From Rhodospirillaceae bacterium (GTDB lineage Bacteria; Pseudomonadota; Alphaproteobacteria; JAEUKQ01), in the NCBI GenBank assembly GCA_016722635.1, contig JADKIX010000003.1:248001-312000 (forward strand): DNA of 64,000 nt, read 5' to 3'. Each line of letters opens with the position of its first letter. The first letter of the stretch is position 1. The position numbers were made by a program, and so were the translations under genes. The notes beneath the pieces were generated by a model. The model made no database searches, was not told the origin of the DNA, and saw only the letters and a program-made list of their open reading frames with translations. Shown here one piece after another: positions 50,211 through 59,588 of this stretch.

Positions 50211-50240
50211 ATAAAAACCAAGTGTTTCTTTGGTTTTTAT
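50211..50240. other. 11-bp inverted repeat in the carA-yqeY gap
   Basis: ATAAAAACCAA (50211-50221) and TTGGTTTTTAT (50230-50240) are perfectly complementary around GTGTTTCT. Read on the plus strand it resembles a terminator or attenuator whose stem itself ends in T-rich sequence, about 190 bases before yqeY. The surrounding 49983-50432 gap (450 bases) also holds a looser repeat (TTAAAACA...TGTTTTAA near 50263-50310). No gene is seen in it. Confidence 0.45.
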
Positions 50241-50432
50241 TTGCGGTGGAGCCGCCCCATTTTAAAACAGCACCATAAAAAATGAGCTTTGCAAAATTGC
50301 GGTGTTTTAAACGGCAAGCCAATCTTTTAAAAATACTAAACGGCCCTTTGATGACATCTCATATAAACCAGGGTAATGGTTCTAATTGATATTATTTTAA
50401 TCCTATTAACATAAAAAGCGGATGAAAAGCTG

Positions 50433-50894
50433 ATGATTCTACCCTTACGCGAACGGTTTTCCGAAGAATTAAAAAGCTCGATAAAACAGAAAGAACCAAA
50501 AAAAACTTTAATCATTCGTCTCATTATTGCGGTACTTAAAGAACATGACATCGATGCCAGCAGCAAAGGCAATATGCAAGGGATCGCCGATTCAGAAATT
50601 ACCGCTATGTTACAGAAAATGATTAAGCAAAGACGCGATAGTATTGCGCTTTACCAACAAGGCAATAGGCAAGATCTAGCAGACCAAGAACAGGAAGAAA
50701 TAAATATTATTTCAACTTATTTGCCAAAGCAATTAAGTGATCAGGAACTACAACAAGTTTTACAGCAGTTGGTTAAAACCCTGAATGTTACCAACGCCAA
50801 AGATTTTGGTAAAGTTATGGCATCCCTCAAAACTCAATACATTGGTCGGGTGGATATGGGTAAAGCGGGCGCTTTGTTAAAACAACTTTTTTAA
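50433..50894 (+). CDS. yqeY: GatB/YqeY-domain protein
   Basis: A 153-residue helical protein related to the C-terminal domain of the GatB amidotransferase subunit. It has the family blocks MLQKMIKQRRDSIALYQQGNRQDLADQEQ and a LPKQLSDQEL segment, and ends with GRVDMGKAGALLKQLF. The biochemical role is unsettled; a link to tRNA or aminoacylation is supposed from the domain. It opens the yqeY-dnaG-rpoD group and ends 12 bases before dnaG. Confidence 0.92.
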   Translation: MILPLRERFSEELKSSIKQKEPKKTLIIRLIIAVLKEHDIDASSKGNMQGIADSEITAMLQKMIKQRRDSIALYQQGNRQDLADQEQEEINIISTYLPKQLSDQELQQVLQQLVKTLNVTNAKDFGKVMASLKTQYIGRVDMGKAGALLKQLF

Positions 50895-50906
50895 ATTGTT
50901 TGTTGA

Positions 50907-52688
50907 ATGGCTGATTTTAGCGATTTTATTGAACAAATCAAACAAGTTCCTATTGTTCCCTTTATTGAGCGCTGGGTTAAATTAAAACGCCAGGGACAGA
51001 ATTTTATTGGCTTATGTCCCTTTCATCAAGAAAAAAGTCCATCTTTTAGTGTCAATGGAAACAAAGGGTTTTTTTATTGTTTTGGTTGTGGCACAAGCGG
51101 CAGCATTATCGACTTTGTCATGCGCCAAGATAATATTGACTTTAACCAAGCCACCCAAAAAATTGCTGATTTGTACGGCATAGCCCTGCCCGATAGGCAA
51201 GATTCACCTCTTATAGCTCCCCAGAAAAGAATTTATGCGGCCTTAGAAGCAGCCACCCAATTTTTTATCAAGCAATTGCAGGAAAAAAGCGGAAAAAAAG
51301 CCTTGGAATATTTGCTAAGACGAGGGTTGCTAAAAGCAAGTATTGATCATTTTCGCTTAGGTTGGGCTGATGATCAACGGCAAGCCCTTCAACAACATTT
51401 ATTACTGCAAGGCTTTGATGAGCCAGTTCTCTTAGAAGCAGGCCTTATTTTAAAATCGGAAAACAGCGCCGCCAGCTACGACCGGTTTCGGGGACGCGTT
51501 ATGTATCCGATCGTTGATCGGCAACAACGGGTTGTGGGTTTCGGCGGCAGGATACTTGATAATCCCGAAAACATGCCTACATCCTCTTTCACGGCACCCA
51601 AATATTTAAACTCCCCAGAGACTTCTGTTTTTCATAAGGGACAGATTTTATATGGAGAAATTTTTATTGCAAAAGCTGCCCGCGAGAAAAGACAGGTGAT
51701 TGTCGTCGAAGGCTACATGGATGTGATTGCCTTACATCAAGCAGGTTTTCAAGAAACAGTGGCGCCCTTAGGTACCGCTATTAACGAACAACAAATTGAA
51801 AAATTATGGCAATATGTGGATGAGCCTATCATTTGTTTTGATGGTGACCAAGCCGGATTAAGGGCAGCTTCCAGGCTTATTGAGCGTGTTTTGCCTATTT
51901 TGAAACCATCGAAATCAATTTTAATGGCATCAATGCCCTCAAATTACGATCCTGACACGTTGATTCAAACTCACGGTAATGCAGCCTTTCAACAGGTTTT
52001 AAATCAAGCCAGACCCTTGGATCAGTTTATTTGGGATGTGGAAATGGCCGCGGAAAAAATTGATACACCGGAACGCTGGTCGGGCTTCAAAAAAAGATTA
52101 CTCGATCGTATTTCTACAATTAGCTATAAGGATATTGGCGAAGACTACAGGCGTCGCTATCAGATGAAAATTGCTGATTATCAACAGAAATTTTCCCCTA
52201 AAGCTTTTTTAAAAAAAGGAAAATATAAACAATCCGCTGGATCAGCTGAAACTCAGTTGCGTGATGGAGAAGCGCCAAGAAAAAACCCTCTTTCTATTGA
52301 GCATGCTGACTATAATAAAATACTACGCGTTATTGCCCTTCTGGTGGAAAAACCAAGTCTGGTGAATAGCTATGCGGAACAATTAAGCTATATCCAAGGT
52401 TTATTATTATTATCTTCTTTAGCAATACGCATTAGAACATTTTTCTCTGATGCAGTGGATTATTTGATAAATCACGATATTTCCGATCAACACAAAATAA
52501 GTGATTTCCTTCATTTAAAAGGATATCAGGATATTTTAGATGATATGATGAGACGTAAACAGCTTTTGTTACCACTTCCTAAGGAAATACCTGATAGTTT
52601 TTTTGATAATCAGTTCCATGAGGCCTTACAAAAGCTTGAAGAAAGTTTGGTTAAATTTGCTTTAAATTTAAAATCTGCTAAAAAGTAA
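50907..52688 (+). CDS. dnaG: DNA primase DnaG
   Basis: A 593-residue primase making RNA primers at the replication fork. The CHC2 zinc finger has Cys37, His40, Cys58 and Cys61 (CPFH, CFGC). The catalytic core includes GGRILDNPEN and the Toprim motifs VVEGYMDVIALH and CFDGDQAG. The C-terminal helicase-binding region (from about 440) is weakly conserved, as usual. Length is normal. Confidence 0.96.
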   Translation: MADFSDFIEQIKQVPIVPFIERWVKLKRQGQNFIGLCPFHQEKSPSFSVNGNKGFFYCFGCGTSGSIIDFVMRQDNIDFNQATQKIADLYGIALPDRQDSPLIAPQKRIYAALEAATQFFIKQLQEKSGKKALEYLLRRGLLKASIDHFRLGWADDQRQALQQHLLLQGFDEPVLLEAGLILKSENSAASYDRFRGRVMYPIVDRQQRVVGFGGRILDNPENMPTSSFTAPKYLNSPETSVFHKGQILYGEIFIAKAAREKRQVIVVEGYMDVIALHQAGFQETVAPLGTAINEQQIEKLWQYVDEPIICFDGDQAGLRAASRLIERVLPILKPSKSILMASMPSNYDPDTLIQTHGNAAFQQVLNQARPLDQFIWDVEMAAEKIDTPERWSGFKKRLLDRISTISYKDIGEDYRRRYQMKIADYQQKFSPKAFLKKGKYKQSAGSAETQLRDGEAPRKNPLSIEHADYNKILRVIALLVEKPSLVNSYAEQLSYIQGLLLLSSLAIRIRTFFSDAVDYLINHDISDQHKISDFLHLKGYQDILDDMMRRKQLLLPLPKEIPDSFFDNQFHEALQKLEESLVKFALNLKSAKK

Positions 52689-52795
52689 CGTTTATGCAAT
52701 AAAAATCTTGAAATTTGCATAATTTTCAAGATATTAGCATCATTCGTTATAGTCTTATTGAAGAATTGCTTAACCCAAACGAACATTTCGCAGCT

Positions 52796-52820
52796 TATAA
52801 TCATATAACCTGTGCAGGTT
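52796..52820 (+). promoter_or_regulatory. rpoD proximal promoter with palindromic operator candidate
   Basis: A perfect TATAAT (52796-52801) is followed at the expected start site by the palindrome AACCTG-TG-CAGGTT (52807-52820). No good -35 is visible at 16-18 bases upstream. The palindrome lies 21 bases before the rpoD ATG and before its AGAGG site. It could be a repressor site at +1 or a leader hairpin. Confidence 0.45.
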
Positions 52821-52841
52821 TATAACTGAAAGAGGCAAAAT

Positions 52842-54908
52842 ATGGCGATTAAATCCTCGAAAATATCTGAATCCGAGGACATCCAGCAAGAGGAACCAGT
52901 TGATACTATTGTTTCCGGTGATTTGCCGCCCGTAATTAAAAAAATGATCGGTCGTGCCAAAGAACGTGGCTATGTGACCTATGACGAACTGAATAAAGCG
53001 TTGCCTGCGGAAAAAGTTTCTTCTGAACAAATTGAAGATACGATGTCCCTGATTAACGAAATGGGAATCAACATCGTTGATGAAGAAATTATCGACGAAG
53101 AAGCAAGGCCCGAAAGCGCAGAAACGCCTGAAGAAGAACCGACGGAAGCTGTCGAAGAAGCGGGCGTTGGCGGCCGGATTGATGATCCGGTACGATTATA
53201 TCTGCGAGAGATGGGCGGCGTCGAGCTCTTATCGCGAGAAGGCGAAATTGCCATCGCAAAAAGGATCGAAGCTGGCCGAGACATGATGATTTACGGTATT
53301 TGTGAAAATCCCTTAACATTTGAAGCAATTGCCGCATGGCATGATGGCCTGATGAGTGGGGAATTGCTTTTGCGGGATATTATTGATCTTGATGCAAGTT
53401 ACGATACCAACTTGCCCGAAGATGAAAAAAACTTGTTTTTGCCAGAGACCACTTTTGTTGTTCCCTCTTCGCCAAATCCTAAAGATACCCAAGCAGTTTC
53501 TGAAGAAACATCAGAACAAAAAAGAAAAAAATCGGTCGCAAAAAATGGGAAAGAGGAAACGGACAATTCATCAGAAGAAGAAAGTGAACTGCCCACCGTA
53601 TCCGGAGTTGAAGAGGAGCTAGATGAAGACAATCCAGAAAATGTTTCTTTAGCTGCTATGGAACAAAAATTGTTGCCAGGGATTTTAGAAACTTTTGAAA
53701 AAATCAGCAAATTATCTAAGAAGCAAAATCAATTACAAGCTGCCCGCCTTTCCCAAGCCTTAACAGGTGAAGTCAATTCCAAGCAATCAGACCAGCGCCA
53801 TGAGAAACTCAAAAAAGAATTAGCTGGTTTGATGTCACCGATACACTTAAATAATTCGTGTTTAGAGCAGTTAATTCAACAATTATATGATCTGAATAAA
53901 CGCCTGGTAATGGCCGAGGGTAAATTATTACGCGTTGCCCAAAAAGCCGCACTTAAACGTGAAGATTTTATTAAACATTATTATGGCCAAGAATTAAATC
54001 CAAATTGGTTTGATTATTTATCTAAATTAACTTCCAAGAATTGGAAGATCCTTATTAGTAAGCATAAGGCTGAAGTTCAGGTTATCCGAGATGAAATTGT
54101 AACGATTGCCAAAACGTGTAAATTACCGATCAATGATTTCAGGCGTATCGCGAATACCGTCCAAAAGGGTGAAAAAGAAGCAACCCGTGCCAAAAAAGAA
54201 ATGATAGAAGCCAATTTACGCTTGGTTATTTCTATTGCAAAAAAATATACCAACCGCGGCCTGCAATTCCTTGATCTTATTCAAGAAGGTAATATTGGCT
54301 TGATGAAAGCCGTTGACAAATTCGAGTATCGCCGTGGTTATAAATTTTCAACCTATGCCACTTGGTGGATCCGGCAAGCGATTACCCGCTCCATTGCGGA
54401 TCAAGCCAGAACCATCCGTATCCCTGTTCATATGATCGAAACCATTAATAAATTGGTACGCACATCCCGCCAAATGCTTCACGAAATGGGTCGTGAACCA
54501 ACCCCGGAAGAACTGGCGGAAAAACTATTGATGCCATTGGAAAAGGTCCGCAAAGTTTTAAAAATTGCCAAGGAACCTATCAGTTTGGAAACACCGATTG
54601 GAGATGAAGAAGATAGCCATTTAGGCGATTTCATCGAAGATAAAAATGCCATTGTCCCTCTTGATGCAGCCATCCAAGCTAATCTCAGAGAAACAACAAC
54701 ACGCGTATTGGCAAGTTTAACGCCTCGTGAAGAACGGGTCTTGCGCATGCGTTTTGGAATTGGTATGAATACAGACCACACTTTGGAAGAAGTAGGTCAG
54801 CAGTTTTCTGTTACCCGGGAACGCATTCGGCAAATTGAAGCGAAAGCTTTAAGAAAACTGAAGCATCCCAGCCGAAGCCGAAAATTGCGTAGCTTTCTGG
54901 ATAATTGA
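52842..54908 (+). CDS. rpoD: Primary sigma factor RpoD (sigma-70)
   Basis: A 688-residue housekeeping sigma factor. Region 1.1 (1-100), region 1.2 ([20 protein letters not shown]), region 2 (from about 455: [20 protein letters not shown], then the -10-recognising [17 protein letters not shown]), region 3, and region 4 (from about 627: [16 protein letters not shown] in [17 protein letters not shown]) are complete. The non-conserved region between 1.2 and 2 includes an acidic Ser/Glu/Lys-rich insert (about residues 215-265). Last protein gene of yqeY-dnaG-rpoD. Confidence 0.98.
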   Translation: MAIKSSKISESEDIQQEEPVDTIVSGDLPPVIKKMIGRAKERGYVTYDELNKALPAEKVSSEQIEDTMSLINEMGINIVDEEIIDEEARPESAETPEEEPTEAVEEAGVGGRIDDPVRLYLREMGGVELLSREGEIAIAKRIEAGRDMMIYGICENPLTFEAIAAWHDGLMSGELLLRDIIDLDASYDTNLPEDEKNLFLPETTFVVPSSPNPKDTQAVSEETSEQKRKKSVAKNGKEETDNSSEEESELPTVSGVEEELDEDNPENVSLAAMEQKLLPGILETFEKISKLSKKQNQLQAARLSQALTGEVNSKQSDQRHEKLKKELAGLMSPIHLNNSCLEQLIQQLYDLNKRLVMAEGKLLRVAQKAALKREDFIKHYYGQELNPNWFDYLSKLTSKNWKILISKHKAEVQVIRDEIVTIAKTCKLPINDFRRIANTVQKGEKEATRAKKEMIEANLRLVISIAKKYTNRGLQFLDLIQEGNIGLMKAVDKFEYRRGYKFSTYATWWIRQAITRSIADQARTIRIPVHMIETINKLVRTSRQMLHEMGREPTPEELAEKLLMPLEKVRKVLKIAKEPISLETPIGDEEDSHLGDFIEDKNAIVPLDAAIQANLRETTTRVLASLTPREERVLRMRFGIGMNTDHTLEEVGQQFSVTRERIRQIEAKALRKLKHPSRSRKLRSFLDN

Positions 54909-54913
54909 TCCAT

Positions 54914-54989
54914 GGGCCTGTAGTTTAGTTGGTAGAACCCGCCGCTCATAACGGTGTAGTCGCAGGTTCGAGTCCTGCCGGGCCCACCA
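54914..54989 (+). tRNA. tRNA with CAT anticodon, probably tRNA-Ile2 (lysidine type)
   Basis: 76 bases with encoded CCA. The acceptor GGGCCTG (54914-54920) pairs with CGGGCCC (54979-54985). The anticodon loop CTCATAA gives CAT, and the T arm is GCAGGTTCGAGTCCTGC. The GGGCCTG acceptor resembles tRNA-Ile(GAT) of alphaproteobacteria more than elongator tRNA-Met, so Ile2, whose C34 becomes lysidine, is favoured. It does not have the unpaired first acceptor base of an initiator. It begins 5 bases after rpoD and is probably co-transcribed. Confidence 0.88.
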
Positions 54990-55067
54990 TTTTTTGTTTT
55001 TTTTTAAAGCGAATTTGATTTTTATTATAAACAATAATTCTTGTCGTTTTTTTTAAAGTTTTTAACC

Positions 55068-55739
55068 ATGCGAAATTCTTGGGCTGATGTTGATCGCTTT
55101 ATTACAGATAATTTGCTAGGGCCTGACCCGATTCTGGACAACGTTCTAAAAAATAGCCTGAAGAACGGATTGCCTTCTATCCATGTGGCGCCTAACCAAG
55201 GAAAATTTTTGCACATATTGGCCTTAAGCTGTCAGGCAAAAAATATTTTAGAAATTGGCACCCTAGGTGCCTACAGCTCAATCTGGTTGGCCAGGGCTTT
55301 GCCTACTAATGGTTCTTTAATAACCTTAGAAGCGAATCCCCATCATGCCCAAATAGCTGCTGAAAATGTTAAATCCGCCGGTCTATCCCATCTGATCCAT
55401 ATCAAGATTGGCCGGGCATTAGACATTTTACCAACGCTTGCGGGCCAAGGGCATCCTTCTTTTGATTTTATTTTTATTGATGCTGATAAACCAAACAACG
55501 CCCAATATTTCCAGTGGGCCCTTCGCTTGTCACATCCCGGCAGCATTATCGTTATTGATAATGTTATTCGTGATGGCCAAATTATTGACCCCAACAGTCA
55601 AGATCCCAGTGTCCAAGGAACGCGGGATTTATATCAGATACTGGGTCGCGAAAAAAAGGTCACTGCCACCGCTGTGCAAACAGTTGGCAGTAAAGGGTAT
55701 GATGGCTTTGTTATCATGCACGTAAAACGGCAAAACTGA
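55068..55739 (+). CDS. Class I SAM-dependent O-methyltransferase (methyltransferase family 3)
   Basis: A 223-residue O-methyltransferase of the catechol/caffeoyl-CoA group. The SAM motif ILEIGTLGAYSSIWLA is at about 62-77, followed by the acidic residue in LITLEANP, the metal and substrate motif FDFIFIDADKPNN and IIVIDNVIRDG. The ATG at 55068 follows a long A/T-rich leader. The substrate is unknown. Converges with the MHS transporter, stop to stop within 6 bases. Confidence 0.88.
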   Translation: MRNSWADVDRFITDNLLGPDPILDNVLKNSLKNGLPSIHVAPNQGKFLHILALSCQAKNILEIGTLGAYSSIWLARALPTNGSLITLEANPHHAQIAAENVKSAGLSHLIHIKIGRALDILPTLAGQGHPSFDFIFIDADKPNNAQYFQWALRLSHPGSIIVIDNVIRDGQIIDPNSQDPSVQGTRDLYQILGREKKVTATAVQTVGSKGYDGFVIMHVKRQN

Positions 55740-55744
55740 TATTC

Positions 55745-57337
55745 TTAGCTTGGTGGCAATAATTTTTTATCATCCACCATCCGTTGGGCAATGGTGCGGC
55801 TCGACAGCAGAAAAAGAGATAGCAGAAAAACAATTGCAGCCACAATGGTTGGATACCAGAGACCGGCATGGATATTCCCCGTACGGGAGATTAAAGCGGT
55901 TGCCACAAAGGGCATAAACCCGCCAAACCAACCGCTGCCGATATGATAGGTAACGGAAAGGGATGTATAGCGGATACGTGCCGGAAAAATATCCACCAAG
56001 AAAGCCCCAATAGGCGCGTAAACCAAAGCAACACAAATCATTAAAAATGATAAAATGCCCATTACCCCTAAATAATTAATTTGGTGGTAATCAATAGCGG
56101 CTGGGTAGCCTGCTTGCTTTAAAAGATTATTCCATTGATCCGCCTCAAAAGAATAAATCTCTTGGGAGCTGCCGATACGTAAAGTTAGAATTCTAGCGTT
56201 ATCCGATATTACACTGCTTTTTTCATAAGAAATGCCGCGAGCGTTCAGAAACTTTACAGCTTCCTGACACTCCGTTGCACAAGAAGGATTGGTATGTAAC
56301 ACAATTGGGAAAGACTGTTCTGCCTTGACTAAATCAGGATTAATATACTGGCTAAGTTTTTCAAAAGCGGGCAGAAGAGTGACGGCAGGGATACAAAAAC
56401 CCGCCAGTAAAATAATTTTCCTGCCAAATTTATCTGAAAGCCAACCGAATAACGGAAAGAAAGGGATGGCAACAATTTGGGCGCCACCAACTAGCAGGTA
56501 ACTAGTGACCATATCTAATTTAATGCTGTTTTGTAGAAAAATTAAGGCATAAAATTGGGCTGCATAACAAATAGCACCCTGACCTGCCGTTACCACTAAT
56601 GCCAAAAGTAAATAATATCTGTTGGCAGAGTTTAGAAAACTTTCTTTTAAAGGCCTTGTTGATAATTGCCCTTCCTGCTGCATTTTTTTAAAAATGGGAG
56701 ATTCTTTTAGTTTTAAACGGATATAAATAGAAATACCCAACAAAATAAGAGAAAACAAAAAAGGGATCCGCCAACCCCAAGACTTAAAATCATCCGCTGT
56801 TATCAATTGTCGGCAGGTTAAAATAACCACCAAAGAAATTAAAAATCCAAGGGTCGCGGTCGTTTGGATCCAACTGGTATAAAATCCTCGGCGATAGGGC
56901 GAAACATGTTCCGCTACATAGATGGCAGCCCCCCCATATTCTCCACCCAATGCTAGTCCTTGCAATAATCTTAATAGCACCAAAATGATTGGGGCAAAGA
57001 TCCCAATATCTTCATAGGTTGGTATAACCCCAATCAACGCGGTTGATAAACCCATCGTGATGATGGTCGCTAGGAAAGCAACTTTCCGCCCAATCTTATC
57101 CCCAATATAACCAAAAGCTGCCCCGCCAAGCGGCCGGACGACAAAACCTGCCCCAAAAACCGCCAAAGTCGTTAGAAGAGATGCCAGAGGATCGTCGGAT
57201 GGAAAAAACAATCGCCCCAAAAAAATTGCTAAGCTGCCATATAAAAAGAAATCATACCATTCAAAAACCGCCCCTAAGGAAGCAGCAATCATTGCCCGTC
57301 GAGGTATACTAGGTGAAAGAGAGAGCGTTTTTTCCAT
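55745..57337 (-). CDS. MFS transporter, metabolite:H+ symporter (MHS) family
   Basis: A 530-residue major-facilitator permease. The MHS N-terminus ASLGAVFEWYDFFLYG, the loop motif GYIGDKIGRKVAF and its partner WLSDKFGRK are clear. Twelve hydrophobic segments are expected. A soluble insert of about 85 residues (near 295-380, with CATECQEAVKFLNARG) separates two late helices, as seen in some other MHS members. Substrates of the family are organic acids, shikimate or betaines; none can be assigned. The ATG at 57337 is chosen over an upstream TTG. Confidence 0.87.
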   Translation of the reverse strand: MEKTLSLSPSIPRRAMIAASLGAVFEWYDFFLYGSLAIFLGRLFFPSDDPLASLLTTLAVFGAGFVVRPLGGAAFGYIGDKIGRKVAFLATIITMGLSTALIGVIPTYEDIGIFAPIILVLLRLLQGLALGGEYGGAAIYVAEHVSPYRRGFYTSWIQTTATLGFLISLVVILTCRQLITADDFKSWGWRIPFLFSLILLGISIYIRLKLKESPIFKKMQQEGQLSTRPLKESFLNSANRYYLLLALVVTAGQGAICYAAQFYALIFLQNSIKLDMVTSYLLVGGAQIVAIPFFPLFGWLSDKFGRKIILLAGFCIPAVTLLPAFEKLSQYINPDLVKAEQSFPIVLHTNPSCATECQEAVKFLNARGISYEKSSVISDNARILTLRIGSSQEIYSFEADQWNNLLKQAGYPAAIDYHQINYLGVMGILSFLMICVALVYAPIGAFLVDIFPARIRYTSLSVTYHIGSGWFGGFMPFVATALISRTGNIHAGLWYPTIVAAIVFLLSLFLLSSRTIAQRMVDDKKLLPPS

Positions 57338-57515
57338 TTTATCTCGATTTAGATTAGAATTTAAAAAATTCAAAGGAGCCTATTTTATCCACCATAAACA
57401 GGAATAACAATTTTGCAAATATTTCAGAAAGGCAGAGGAAGTATGTCCTGGGATTCAATCATTTTGAATGAGACAGTTATGCAATAGGCAGGGTCCTACC
57501 AAGCCTTTTTTATGA

Positions 57516-59588
57516 TTATCTACCTTCCCGGTACCAAGCCATAAAGCTTGCGCTAATACCCAGCAAAATTAATAAATATGGCGATAAGATATTGGCCTGA
57601 TCGACACCCACCACTTGATAATTATCGCGCGCCCTAAAACCAAACCAATTCTTGCCGCCGCTATCCCTATTTTTTTGGACAATTTGCCAATTAAAATCCG
57701 GATATTCACTTAAACGGATAATTACCCCCGTGGTTTGATCGATAACCGGCTTTAACAACTGAGCTGTTGAAATAATGTCACTAAATTCTTGTGACTCGGA
57801 CAACCCATTTGCCACCAATACAGAAAACTTCTGATCGGTTATCCGGTATAATCCCGGTAATGAAGCAGGAAGACGTAGAAAGGCTTTGCCATCAGCGCCA
57901 GGAGTTATAAGGTGAGCTGTTTTATTTTCATCCGGCCCCGTTATTTCAATGTTCAAGGGATCATTTTTTAGGGAACGCCGGACAATTTCTAAATTTCCAT
58001 CAACAATTTTACCTGTCAGGGATTCTTCCTCCAACTCTGGTTCTTTCATTAACCAATGGGCCAGGCGGCGCAACAATTCCGCTTGCGGCCCCCCACCCTC
58101 AAAACCACGGGACCAAAGCCAAATATGATCGCTCATTAACTGGGCCACCCGCCCTTTCCCTACCCTTCTAACAACCAATAATGGTTTATTTTGTTCCCCC
58201 GACATTAGCACATCACCTGAAGGGACATTTACATCCACTTGCCGGAACCAACGGCCCCAGGTTGTTTTCTGTCCATTCGTTTCACCCAAACCCGCGGTAA
58301 TAGGATGGCGGCGCCCAAGTTCCGTAATGGTTGGCATGAAACCTTTTTCAAACAATTTGCCTGTTGGTACCCCTGGTAATATTTTACCAAGCGGTGAGGT
58401 TGATAAACCCATTTGCGTGGCATATTGGGCCCCCGATGTCTCAAACAGCGCCCCGCCTTCTTGCACATATTTTACAATGTTATCGAAATAACTGCGCGGC
58501 AATAATCCCTGGCGATAATACCGATCAAAAATAATAAGATCAAAACCCTTTAAACTTTTATCGAACAATTCCTGGGTAGGGAAAGGAATAAGCGACAATT
58601 CGTTGGAGGGGGTATTATCTTGAACCTCTGGAGGGCGTAAAATGGTGAAATGGATTAAATCCACTGCCGGGTCAGATTTTAATAAATTCCGCCATACCCG
58701 TTCTCCTGGATATGGTTCGCCCGATACTAATAATACTCTTAATCTATCGCGAATACCATTGATTGTTAAAGCAGTTTTGTTGTTAATTGTTGTTAATTCC
58801 TGGTCAATCGGGTCAACAGATAATTCGATGACATTCTGGCCAATGTGATCAATCTTGACTGTGACTGGTTGATCGATACCGCTTTGGATAACGATATCAT
58901 TGGCAGCTAAATTGTTTTGACGCAAATGCAGTTTAATAGGGCCTTGTGCGTTGCTGGGAAAATCATCTACCCGAACAATCAAGGTAACTTGCTGATCTAC
59001 AATACTGAAAGCGGGAGCATCAATAATTTTTAAACGCCGGTCTTTTTCCCCTGGTTTACCACTTAATAACAGATGAAGCGGCACCGGTAGATTTAATTCT
59101 TGTAATTTTTTGATGTCATGAACCTGGCCATCACTGATGACAACAACACCAGCTAATTTAGACACCGGTATATCCTGTAATAATTGCTGTAAAGCGCCGC
59201 CAATTAAAGTACTAGAAAGATACTGGTTCCCCAATTCCCGCAGGTGAACCACTTTCAGTTCTATCAAGCCTTGGTTTTGCTCTAAAATCCTTTTAACGGC
59301 CTGTTCTGTTTGAATGGTACGATCTGCCAGTCCTTGACTGCCAGAATCATCCACCAAAACAATCGCCGTGCTTGCTTGGGACAGTCTTTTTTCTTCAATA
59401 GATTGCGGATTAGCCAGGGCCAGCAAGAAAAATAAGGCCGCCAACCCACGCCACCAAGCACCTTTTTGCCGTTTATATAAAGCAAAACCAAGAAAAACCA
59501 GCCAGAATCCCATAAGGATATATAGAAACAAATCAGGAATAAGCGGCCAAAATGCTACGCGAAAAGATTCTTGAACAGCTGGCGTCAT
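57516..59588 (-). CDS. Membrane protein with glutamine-amidotransferase-like domain, MoxR cluster
   Basis: A 690-residue protein with an N-terminal pair of membrane helices (about 18-65), a von Willebrand-like segment (VLVDDSGSQGLADR, VVVISDGQVHD), Ig-like beta regions, then a class I amidotransferase-like domain (LRVLLVSGEPYPGERVWRNLL, DLIIFDRYYRQG). A final membrane helix ends the protein. The DDSGS resembles a MIDAS motif. Function is unknown; the neighbourhood implies envelope maintenance or complex assembly by MoxR. Overlaps the upstream gene's stop by four bases. Confidence 0.8.
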   Translation of the reverse strand: MTPAVQESFRVAFWPLIPDLFLYILMGFWLVFLGFALYKRQKGAWWRGLAALFFLLALANPQSIEEKRLSQASTAIVLVDDSGSQGLADRTIQTEQAVKRILEQNQGLIELKVVHLRELGNQYLSSTLIGGALQQLLQDIPVSKLAGVVVISDGQVHDIKKLQELNLPVPLHLLLSGKPGEKDRRLKIIDAPAFSIVDQQVTLIVRVDDFPSNAQGPIKLHLRQNNLAANDIVIQSGIDQPVTVKIDHIGQNVIELSVDPIDQELTTINNKTALTINGIRDRLRVLLVSGEPYPGERVWRNLLKSDPAVDLIHFTILRPPEVQDNTPSNELSLIPFPTQELFDKSLKGFDLIIFDRYYRQGLLPRSYFDNIVKYVQEGGALFETSGAQYATQMGLSTSPLGKILPGVPTGKLFEKGFMPTITELGRRHPITAGLGETNGQKTTWGRWFRQVDVNVPSGDVLMSGEQNKPLLVVRRVGKGRVAQLMSDHIWLWSRGFEGGGPQAELLRRLAHWLMKEPELEEESLTGKIVDGNLEIVRRSLKNDPLNIEITGPDENKTAHLITPGADGKAFLRLPASLPGLYRITDQKFSVLVANGLSESQEFSDIISTAQLLKPVIDQTTGVIIRLSEYPDFNWQIVQKNRDSGGKNWFGFRARDNYQVVGVDQANILSPYLLILLGISASFMAWYREGR

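Noticed and set aside
54849..55034. Minus-strand reading frame across the CAT tRNA (reads ARQDSNLRLHRYERR)
   Set aside because: Antisense of the tRNA; no independent support.
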